Source: Isotricha intestinalis | Lineage: Eukaryota; Ciliophora; Litostomatea; Vestibuliferida; Isotrichidae | Direction of reading: 5' to 3' | NCBI GenBank assembly: GCA_023807065.1 | Contig: JAJJLU010000870.1 | Span: 1-15,682 of the forward strand | DNA length: 15,682 nucleotides | Part shown: positions 1-7,147 of the stretch, in pieces | Layout: each line of letters starts with the position of its first letter | Position numbering within the stretch: the stretch's first letter is position 1 | Translations under genes and position numbers: made by a program | Notes under the pieces: model-generated | The model's database searches: none | The model's input: the letters and a program-made list of their open reading frames with translations, nothing else | Told to the model about the DNA's origin: nothing

Positions 1-75
1 CTTAAAAAAGAAATTGAGGAAATTAAAAAATATATTATTAAATAAAATAGAAAAAGAAAATGAAATTAATGATAA

Positions 76-702
76 TAAAAACAGAGAATTAGAAAAATAG
101 AAGAAAATAAATACCATACCAGTTTGATAAATATAGAGGATGGTTCGCTTTTGATAGGAAAAGGAGTGATAGTAGAGAGAAATGAAGGACAAGAAGCTAC
201 AGAAAAGTTTATAAATGTAGGAGAAGATATAACAGTAGAAGAAGAAGGAGAATTTAAAGGGGCAGAAAATAAAATAATTAGGTCAGAGACATTAAAACAA
301 ACAATAGTTTCATCAAAGTGAAATTATATATTAGAAGAAAAAAGTAAAATAACAATAATAGATAATGAAATTATAGCAGGAGGAAATATAGAAGCAAATA
401 CAAACATAATATCAGTTTTAACATTATCAAATGGAAAAAATATAAAAACTAAAGAAAGTTTAATAACAATATCAGATAACAAAATAACAGAAGAAAAGAG
501 AGAAGAAATGAGCAATAATTTATATGGTATATATTCATATAATACCAATGCAATTTTTGTGCAAGTAAGTAGTAAATTTGATACAGATAGCAAGATAGAG
601 AAGATAGCATTTGGAAGTGAAGACGGAAAAGGAAAAATTATGTCTGACTGGGATATAGAACATGTAGAAGTTGCAGCATATATTAGAAGTGCAAGATTTT
701 GA
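76..702 (+). CDS. Unrecognised protein fragment (beta-rich, possibly surface or tail-fibre-like), one in-frame TGA
   Basis: One frame stays open from 76 to the TGA at 700-702, broken only by a TGA at 319-321. The translation is consistent across the break (TIVSSK-stop-NYILEEKSK), and a Gly (GGA) would fit there. It is rich in short beta-strand-like stretches (ISVLTLSNGKNIKTKESLI, then KIEKIAFGSEDGKGKI). Bases 1-123 encode, in other frames, a Lys/Glu-rich stretch such as NKIEKENEINDNKNRELEK that looks like a coiled coil and may be its upstream part. No ribosome site or convincing start is visible, so the N-terminus lies outside the window or is frameshifted. From about 660 onward the frame runs antisense to livH, so the true C-terminus is probably lost at a junction. 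I do not recognise the family; a coiled coil followed by beta structure would suit a secreted or fibre protein, but that is only a guess. Confidence 0.45.
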
Positions 703-1016
703 AGTAAATATGATACACCAAAAGTTGTTATAAGAACAGATAGTGAATTTGCACCTCTAATTGGTCTATAAGCAACTCTCTCTATCACTATACCAAGCAC
801 CATACAAGCCACAGCTGCTGCAAAAACATTAAATATAGGATTTATACCAAAAGAAGTCATAGCGACAAATGAAACATATCCACCTATCATTATGACATCT
901 CAGTGTGCAAAATTTAATATTTTAGCTATACCATAAACCATACTATAACCAAGTGTGATGATTGCATATTCAGAACCAAGACTAAGTCGACTCACAAAAA
1001 AAGTTAAAAAATCCAT
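665..1016 (-). CDS. livH: Branched-chain amino acid ABC transporter permease LivH, N-terminal fragment with in-frame TGA
   Basis: LivH is one of the two inner-membrane permeases of the LIV system, which imports Leu/Ile/Val with LivJ, LivM, LivG and LivF. The start ATG at 1016-1014 has an AGGGG ribosome site 7 nt upstream. The family's N-terminal signature is clear: GSEYAIITLGYSMVYGIAKI, NFAH-stop-DVIMIGGYVSF, then the transmembrane run FNVFAAAVACMVLGIVIERV with AYRPIRGANSLSVLITTFG and VSYLLQNLALLIYA. The TGA at 900-902 sits exactly where the family has Gly in NFAHG(D/E). Only about 115 residues of the usual 290 or so are present. Homology ends around 665-700, where an opposite-strand gene takes over, so the remainder is missing from this window. 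It follows livJ in the same direction, as in typical liv operons. Confidence 0.93.
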
Positions 1017-1040
1017 ATTTACCCCTGTTCATCTTATTAT

Positions 1041-1069
1041 AGTAGGGGAGGATAATATCCTCCCCTACT
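1041..1069 (-). terminator. Intercistronic hairpin between livJ and livH
   Basis: A perfect 13-bp inverted repeat (AGTAGGGGAGGAT and its complement) with a 3-nt loop lies in the 93-bp gap between the livJ stop (1110) and the livH start (1016). Its GC-rich arms stand out sharply in the AT-rich surroundings. No strong U-run follows on the transcribed strand, so it is more likely a partial terminator or mRNA-stabilising element than a full terminator. Such hairpins commonly allow much more periplasmic binding protein than permease to be made from one operon. Confidence 0.75.
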
Positions 1070-1109
1070 TTATAACTTACTAATTACAAAAACTTAATTT
1101 ATATTAATA

Positions 1110-2321
1110 TTAATCAACTAATTTATAAACACCATTATTGATACTAACTGCTTTTGGCTCTTTATTTGGTTACTCTTCTTCAGCCTATACCATATTATTT
1201 CCTGTCAAACCATTAACTTTAATTTTATTCATAGAAGATTTAATAGCTTCACATATATCACTTACAGAAGAAGCAAGTGTTATATTTGCATCTTCTATAG
1301 CTGCTTTTACTATATATACAGCATCATAAGAATCAGTATCAAATTGATTTGGAATATCTTTATAATTATTTTGATAATTTGTTACGAAATTCTTTGTTAA
1401 TTCATCAGTAGAATCAGCAGAGAATGGAGTAAGAAGCATTACACCTTCTGCAAGTGATTTATCAAAATTTTCAAGAGTAAGTATACCATCCATACCATCA
1501 CAAGAGAAGAATGTTAGTTTGAAATCCATTTGATAAACTTGTTGTAATACTAGTGCTGCTTGATTATAATAGAATGATAAAAATACTAAATCAGCTCCAG
1601 TACATTTAATTTTATTTAATTGAGTAGTGAAGTCAGTTTTTGAATCTTGAGTTAATGGTTCCTCAGCTACTATCTCATAACTTTTTCCTGATGACTCTTC
1701 TACAAATTTTTCATATATACCATTTGAATAAACATCAGATGAATCATATATTATACCAATTTTAGTAACAAGTTTATGACTGTCTATAAAATCAGCACTT
1801 GCAACTCCTTGATTAGGGTCTGAGAAACAAACTCTAAATACATTTGGGTTAGCAGTGCAATCAACTGCAGAACCAGATGGAGTTATTTGAAACATATTAT
1901 CATTATATGTCTCTGTTGCAACTGAAATACAAGGATTAGATGTAACAGTTCCTATCAAAACTTGCATACCCCAGTCTTTCAAAACATTATAAGTATTAAC
2001 AGATTTTTCTGTATCCTGCTCATCATCTTCAAATCTCATTTCAACTTGGTATCAATTAATACCAACTTTTGCATTAACTTAATTAACAGCAAGTTCAATA
2101 GCATTTTTAACAGCTTATCCATAAACAGGTGCACCACCTGTAGTAGGTCTGATCCCACCTATTTTAAATACAAGATTTTCAGCTGAAGCATCAGGTGCTT
2201 GTTCTGCTTGATTAGTTTTGACTACATTTTCAGAACTTTTATTTGCAGTTCCACTATTGCTACATGCAACTAATAAAAATACCATAATTAAACTTAATAA
2301 TAAACTAATAATCTTTTTCAT
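1110..2321 (-). CDS. livJ: Branched-chain amino acid ABC transporter substrate-binding lipoprotein LivJ, five in-frame stops
   Basis: This is the extracytoplasmic binding protein that delivers branched-chain amino acids to LivHMGF. The start ATG (2321) has a GGAGG site about 9 nt upstream. A lipoprotein signal peptide is visible: MKKIISLLLSLIMVFLLVAC, with lipobox LVAC and lipidated Cys20. The Peripla_BP_6 fold follows: FKIGGIRPTTGGAPVYG, YQVEMRFEDDEQD, LIGTVTSNPCISVA, MFQITPSGSA, NVFRVCFSDPNQG, KIGIIYDSSDVYSNGI, ADLVFLSFYY, NQFDTDSYDAVYIV. A single frame runs 404 codons with no net indel, the normal family length, but holds stops at 2115 (TAA), 2079 (TAA), 2052 (TGA), 1185 (TAG) and 1170 (TAA). 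Three of these fall in 66 bases. At 2052 the family has Gly (GGINGYQ), and at 2064-2066 a Val replaces the usual Gly. The interruptions are best read as base errors in a genuine gene. Confidence 0.95.
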
Positions 2322-2354
2322 AATTTAGTATCCTCCAAAAAACAATAATTTATA

Positions 2355-2383
2355 AATATAATATTTTTATAATAATTTGTCAA
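2355..2383 (-). promoter_or_regulatory. Sigma-70/SigA-type promoter of livJ
   Basis: Read on minus: consensus TTGACA (2383-2378), a 17-bp spacer, then TATATT (2360-2355), which matches 5 of 6 consensus bases. The predicted start of transcription is about 25 nt upstream of the livJ ATG, leaving a short leader that contains the GGAGG ribosome site. It lies downstream of the NlpC/P60 gene, so livJ is probably transcribed independently. I saw no operator-like inverted repeat around it. Confidence 0.75.
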
Positions 2384-2453
2384 TAGAACTATAACTAAGT
2401 TTTATTAAGCATTAATAAGTTTATAACTTGAATTTATATCTATATTTTGGTTA

Positions 2454-4374
2454 TTAATCTTTTAATATTCTTCTATAATTTGGATAATAAGCTTCAAAAG
2501 TTCCTATACTTACATTATCAACAGAACCATTTTCGTGAATAACACGCATTTTACCATTTTCTGCCCATTCTAGAAACATCATTACATGGCTGTCATAGCC
2601 TGCTCTTACTATCAAATCTCCAAGGCAACAATTCATAACGCCTGATTTTAACTCCTTCAAGTGCCAATTTATTTGTTCCTTCTAACTGAACTATTTTTTT
2701 ATCAAATGTAGTCCAATATTCCCAAGTTACCCAACCTCTGCAGTTAAGTCTTATCAGCACTCGACCTTTATAATCAGCTTTTACTTTACTACAAAAATTA
2801 TTATTAATATATCCTTTCCTTATCGGTTTACCACCATAATAATATGGTATTCTCGCTACTGATTTAAGTGCAGTTTCTATCAATCTAAATCTATCTTCTG
2901 AAATATGTTTATCAAGTCTGCTTAGATAATAATTTACTTCTTCTTGAGTATGTTTTTATATATTGAATATAAGATACAGCTATATCTTATTTTTCATCCC
3001 AGTCTTCATTTGAAATGTTTCTTGCTTTTATAATTTTTAGTAGATCCCAACCTGACCACTCATCATTATAAAACTCTTCGTTGTTGCCATACTTAGCATC
3101 AAGACTAACTAAAACTCTTTTTTCATACAAACTAAGAGTAGTCACATTTATATCCAAATCTAGATGGCCAGGACAATATTTAAATCTTAAAACAAGAGTT
3201 TTACCACTCGCTACGCTATTTATATAATTATCATATCTGGTTCTTTTATATCTATTTTATCAATATCTGTTCTATGGACTCTTCCTGTTTTTTTAAAATC
3301 AGGATTTTTTAATTCTTGATCATTTAGATTTTTTTTGATTTTATGAGTAGTCACTGAAGTAGTTGATTTTAATTCACCATTCAAACTCTCATCAAAATAT
3401 GTACAACCAGAGCAATAATACAAATCTGATATTTCTACTTTATATGACAATAAATTATTAAACAAATTGTAACATAATCAAGAAATGTATTATAATCATA
3501 TGGGTCGTGATTATAAGTAAAAATATTTCCATACTGTTTATATCTTTTACTTTATTATATTCTGATAATTCATTTCTATCACCATCAAAATAATTTATAT
3601 TTACATGAGTAAAATTAGGAACTTTATATGTATATTTGTCACCGAATATTTGATTTTTCTCATCAGGGTTAAAATCATCCATTATCTTATCTACATTAAT
3701 CCTATTTTGTCCTGGTACAATTTCAGGCTGAATATCAGCTAAGTTATATAAACTATTTTCAAAAACTCTATATTTATCCATAAGTTTAGTGAATTCTTTA
3801 CCTGCTACTGATTCCATAGGTGAATTTGGATTTACTTCTATTTCTTCTACTGTTTCAGTATTTAGGACAGTAGGAACTGGTGTATTTTTTGTATTCTCTT
3901 GATTTTCTTTCATATCTTCTGTGAAAGTTTTACCATATACATATCCATATTTAAATTATCTACTGATAATATATTATTGTTTTTTATTTGTTTATCTATT
4001 TTTTCAGCTACTTTATTTATAACTTCATCTTTTATAGTAAATGAATCTTCTGTATTATTTGATACAGCTCTAAAATTGGCTCTCTCCATATTGCTGTTTA
4101 TAACAGAAAAAATACTTGCAAATACTGCTATTATAAAAACAATCATAAGAAGCGATTTCATAAGTCTTATATGGTCAAAAGATTTTTTTTTCTTGTCAAA
4201 TACACTTTTATCATTAGTTTTTTGCCATATTTTTTGAAGACATTCAAATCGTAAAATTGAATATCTTTAAGATCATTTATCAATTTTTTTACTTTTTCAT
4301 AGTTTAATATCTTCATTAAACTTACTTGAATTTTGTTCATTATTTATATTTTCTTCATTAATATTTTTATTCAT
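2454..4374 (-). CDS. Membrane-anchored NlpC/P60-like cell-wall hydrolase, broken by several frameshifts
   Basis: The start ATG (4374) has a GAGG site 5 nt upstream and overlaps the rluD stop by 8 bp (ATGAATAA). Reading through the breaks gives about 640 residues: a charged cytoplasmic N-terminus (VKKLINDLKDIQFYDLNVFK), one transmembrane helix (SLLMIVFIIAVFASIFSVI), a long extracytoplasmic region, and a C-terminal domain with the NlpC/P60 pattern. That pattern is RIPYYYGGK, then LNCRGWVTWEYW with the candidate catalytic Cys at 2740-2742, then GDLIVRAGYDSHVMMFL with the candidate His at 2586-2588, then VIHENGS. NlpC/P60 enzymes cleave peptide bonds in peptidoglycan stems. Frame changes are inferred near 4318, 4190, 3955, 3540, 3475, 3228, 2958 and 2617, with an in-frame TAA at 2987-2989. 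Near 2617, one extra T turns ELLPGDL into ELLPWRF. It may belong to a less common NlpC-like or CHAP-type subfamily. Confidence 0.72.
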
Positions 4375-5283
4375 TTTTCCTCAATTTCTCTAATATTTCA
4401 TTAAAATATGCTGGAAGCTCAGATTCAAATTTAACTCTCTCTTTTGTATTTGGATGAGTAAACTCCCTATAATAAGCATGTAATACTTGACCATCAACAT
4501 CTTTAAAATTTTTATCCACACTACTACTATATAATTTATCAACAAGGACAAGATGACCTATATGCTTCATATGAAATCTTATTAATGTGTTCTACCTGTT
4601 TTTAAACTGCATTTAAGATAAGTATAATCTTTAAATCTCTCAAGCACTTGGTACTCTGTGATAGCAAGTTTACTTTCATCATTTACTGCCATTCTCAGTC
4701 TATTTTTTTATCTCTGCTGATAAAATTTTTTATAATGTCATTATCCTCTTTTATTCTTCCTTTAACTATAGTTTTATATTTTCTTATATTAATATGTTCC
4801 ATAAATTGTTTAGCTATAGATTTATGAGAATTATCATTTTTATATATACATATTAGTCCTGATGAGTTATTTTTATCAATCCTATGAACTATGCCTGGTC
4901 TTACAACACCATTTATGCTTGACAAATTATCTTTGCAGTGAGCCATCACAGCATTGACAAGAGTTCCACTCTGATGTCCGTTTGATGGGTGAACACCATA
5001 CCTTTTTCTTTATTTACTATCAATATATCATCATCTTCGTATTTTATATCAAGATATAAAGCTTCTGGCTCTATATCCAACTCTTTTATAATATCATCTT
5101 CTATAAATATAACATCACTAAGTTTTACTTGATAAGATTTTTAGTCACTACTTCACCATTTACTATAACTCTGCCGTCTTTAATATTATTTGACACAAAA
5201 CTTCTTGTAAAATCAGTATGTTCTGTTATATAGATATCAAGGCGAAGATTTTCATTTGTTTTGTCATTAGCTATAAGTATCAT
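4367..5283 (-). CDS. rluD: RluD/RluA-family 23S rRNA pseudouridine synthase, frame-disrupted
   Basis: The enzyme isomerises specific uridines of 23S rRNA to pseudouridine. The ATG (5283) overlaps the lspA stop as ATGA. The order is family-typical: an S4-like N-terminus (NENLRLDIYITEH, then SNNIKDGRVIVNGEVVTKN), then YEDDDILIVNKEKGMV and HPSNGHQSGTLVNAVMAHC. The catalytic motif GVVRPGIVHRIDK, with Asp after HRI, follows. Then come LICIYKNDNSHKSIAKQF, KYKTIVKGRIKED, CSLKTGRTH and IRFHMKHIGHLVLVDKLYS. The length of about 305 codons fits the family. Frameshifts are needed near 5140, 5003, 4708 (in a run of seven A) and 4590 (inside GRTHQIR). The usual HR(L/I)DK(D/N)TSG is HRIDKNNSSG here, one residue longer. 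The symbol is by family resemblance; RluA, RluC and RluD cannot be separated securely here. Confidence 0.93.
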
Positions 5284-5768
5284 TTATTTTTAAAATCTTC
5301 ATTTTTATAGTAAAACATAATCAAATATATAAATAATATACAAGATATAGTTATATACATATCAGCTACATTAAATACTGGAAAATCTATAGGTTTAAAA
5401 TATATAAAATCAACTACATATTTTAATCTAACTCTATCTATAAAATTGCCAAAAGTACCAGCAGTTAAAAGTGATGTATTAAAAAACAATGGAAATATCT
5501 TTTTTGTAAATGGCATTTTACATATATAATAAACTATAAATACAAAAATTATTATAGTAATAACATAAAAAAACAATTGCTGACCTTTCAAAATGCCAAA
5601 AGCAGCACCATTGTTTTCAAAATAAAATATTTTAAATATATCATTAAGAAATATTATTTTACTTCCTTCTTTTAAATACTTAGTAACTATATATTTAGTA
5701 AATTGGTCTACACTTGTAAGTATAGAAACTATAAAAATAAATAATATTTTTTCTATTTGTTTTTTCAT
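5280..5768 (-). CDS. lspA: Lipoprotein signal peptidase LspA (intact)
   Basis: The only complete uninterrupted gene in the window, 162 residues, normal for the family. LspA is an aspartyl protease in the cytoplasmic membrane that removes signal peptides from lipoproteins after Cys lipidation. Four hydrophobic helices are evident. Conserved boxes are present: DQFTKYIV (Asp21), FYFENNGAAFGIL (51-60), AGTFGNFIDRV (103-113), VVDFIYFKPIDFPVFNVAD. The catalytic pair is Asp120 and Asp136. The start ATG is 25 bp after the sepF stop with no recognisable Shine-Dalgarno between them, which suggests coupling to sepF translation or a weak start. rluD overlaps its end by 4 bp. LspA would be needed to process the LivJ lipoprotein encoded nearby. 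Confidence 0.97.
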   Translation of the reverse strand: MKKQIEKILFIFIVSILTSVDQFTKYIVTKYLKEGSKIIFLNDIFKIFYFENNGAAFGILKGQQLFFYVITIIIFVFIVYYICKMPFTKKIFPLFFNTSLLTAGTFGNFIDRVRLKYVVDFIYFKPIDFPVFNVADMYITISCILFIYLIMFYYKNEDFKNK

Positions 5769-5793
5769 AATTTAAATAATATTAAAATTGATT

Positions 5794-6607
5794 TTATGGT
5801 GGAACATAAAAATCATTAAAATTATTAAATCCTCTATTATTATTTTGATTATTATTTTGATTTAAATTTATTATTTTGATTATAATTATTATTTTGGTTG
5901 TTATATGGGTTTTAATTGTTAAATGGAGCTTGATTTACATTTGTGCCAAATTGTTGATTATTATAATTATCATTTTGGAAGAAATTATTATCATTGTTTT
6001 GATTAAATCCATTATTTGACATATAGTCCATTGATGAAAAAGGATTTTGTGCATTGAAACTTCCATATTGAGACATATTTTGATTGCCATTACCTGGCAA
6101 ATAATCTACAGCACCACACATCTCAGCATTTAATGAAAATATATATTGCTTTTCACCCATTTTTTTACATTGATCATTGAGTGCATATAAAGCACCTGAT
6201 AAAGTATCTATAATTCTTAATGCTATTGGTGGATTGCAAGATTCTACATTTACCATAGCTGTAATTCCTTGTCTAACATCTCTTATGACATCAAATACTT
6301 GCTCATAATTTTTTGGTAAATAAATTTGAATATGACTTTTATTTGCAAGTTTTTTACTTTCCCATCTCCTCTATTTGAATTATACTAAATGAATTTAATC
6401 AAAACAAATATTGTTTTGATTATTATTCATCTCATTAGTCGATTTGTTTTTTTGTTTATTTGAAAAAGGTAATTTTGGAAGTGTAGGAATACCTATATTT
6501 CTTCTCTCTTCTTGTTCAAATACATCATCATTGATAAACATATTATCTTCATCATCAGACATTACTATTTGTTTTATATTGTTTACCATATCTTTAAATA
6601 ATCACAT
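5794..6607 (-). CDS. sepF: Cell division protein SepF with a long Asn/Gln-rich C-terminal tail, frame-disrupted
   Basis: SepF binds FtsZ and the membrane and organises the division ring. I start it at the ATG 6607-6605 (GGAGG about 11 nt upstream), because the next codons read stop-LFKDMVNNIKQIV, matching the membrane-binding MG(L/I)F helix if the TGA at 6602-6604 was GGA. An acidic linker follows (SDDEDNMFINDDVFEQEE), then the SepF core: KSHIQIYLPKNYEQVFDVIR, VRQGITAMVNVESCNPPIA, RIIDTLSGALYALNDQC, EKQYIFSLNAEM. In-frame stops at 6395 (TAA), 6380 (TAA) and 6371 (TAG) lie in otherwise continuous frame, and the last two suit Glu codons (LV-E-FK-E-RRWE). About 100 tail residues follow, dominated by Asn, Gln, Phe, Tyr and Gly, with a TAA at 5912-5914 and one frameshift near 5868; they end in NDFYVPP. 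Typical SepF proteins stop shortly after the core. Confidence 0.85.
5832..5905. repeat. AAT/CAA codon repeats encoding the SepF tail
   Basis: Low-complexity trinucleotide-like DNA (TTATTATTTTGATTATTATT and variants on plus). On minus it reads as runs of AAT with CAA interspersed, giving poly-Asn with Gln. The run is imperfect, so slippage in copying or sequencing is likely, and the one frameshift in the tail falls here. Confidence 0.7.
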
Positions 6608-6630
6608 ATTTTCCTAACCTCCATTAACTT

Positions 6631-6664
6631 ATTATATTTTAATAATTTATTATTATTTTGTCAA
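6631..6664 (-). promoter_or_regulatory. Sigma-70/SigA-type promoter of sepF
   Basis: On minus: consensus TTGACA (6664-6659), 17 bp, then TAAAAT (6641-6636), 5 of 6 consensus bases. A perfect TATAAT overlaps just downstream (6636-6631) but would need a 22-bp spacer. The leader to the sepF ATG is about 20-25 nt and contains GGAGG. The element starts within 10 bp of the HlyD-like stop, so sepF-lspA-rluD-NlpC/P60 probably forms a separate transcription unit. Confidence 0.7.
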
Positions 6665-6669
6665 TATTT

Positions 6670-7147
6670 TTAAGATATTAAATTGCCTTCCTTGACTTTA
6701 TTTACATCAAGCACTATCCTATCATATATTACTAAGCCTCTTTGTGTATTTTTGCTTATAATAGCATATTCACTTGTTCTCTCTAAAATATCCACATTTT
6801 TAAATACAGCATACCCTTTATTTATATCACAAGCACCAGTAAATCTAATAACTTTTTCTAAAATACTGCCATTTTCATCAACGAGAACCGAGTTATAATT
6901 TAAATCACCTACTCTATCGTCTGTAGATACATAATAATTTTCATTATCAGCTTTTGAAATATTACTTAACACTTCTGTCACATTTCCATCTGCATCTATT
7001 ACAAAAAATGCATCATCACCATCTTTAGTTTTTCTTAAGAAATTCTTTGGTATAACAAAACAGTTTTTTTCTATAAATGATATAGTAGGAATTTAAGACC
7101 TGTCTCATTATTTTCAACTATCTCAAAATCTATAAATCTGATTGAGC
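6670..7147 (-). CDS. C-terminal part of a HlyD_D23-like membrane-fusion/adaptor protein
   Basis: The fragment has the layout of the C-terminal half of Clostridia putative membrane-fusion proteins: RFIDFEIVENNETGLKF, PTISFIEKNCFVIPKNFL, DGDDAFFVIDADGNVTEVLS, VIRFTGACDINKGYAVFKNV, EYAIISKNTQRGLVIYDRIV, LDVNKVKEGNLIS. These match the family's GLK-P-S-IVEK-VIP, INKGYAVFK and YDxIVL-VKEG patterns as I remember them, without a database check. In Clostridia, genes of this family often lie just upstream of yggS and sepF, as here except that yggS is absent. A frameshift near 7090 joins GLKF to PTISF. The N-terminal membrane anchor and hairpin are missing: the coding sequence upstream of about 7147 belongs to the giant surface protein. 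It is therefore a truncated gene, or one side of an assembly junction. Confidence 0.65.

Noticed and set aside
2040..2120. Diversity-generating retroelement target or programmed hypermutation in livJ.
   Set aside because: No reverse transcriptase, template repeat or adenine-directed changes; similar damage is spread over unrelated housekeeping genes.
2617..2960. Programmed ribosomal frameshifting in the NlpC/P60 gene.
   Set aside because: There are too many shifts, in both directions, without consistent slippery heptamers or downstream structures; the same happens in neighbouring genes.
3899..4237. Plus-strand open frame of 112 codons.
   Set aside because: It is antisense to the N-terminal part of the NlpC/P60 gene, with hydrophobic low-complexity translation typical of the reverse of an AT-rich gene and no ribosome site.
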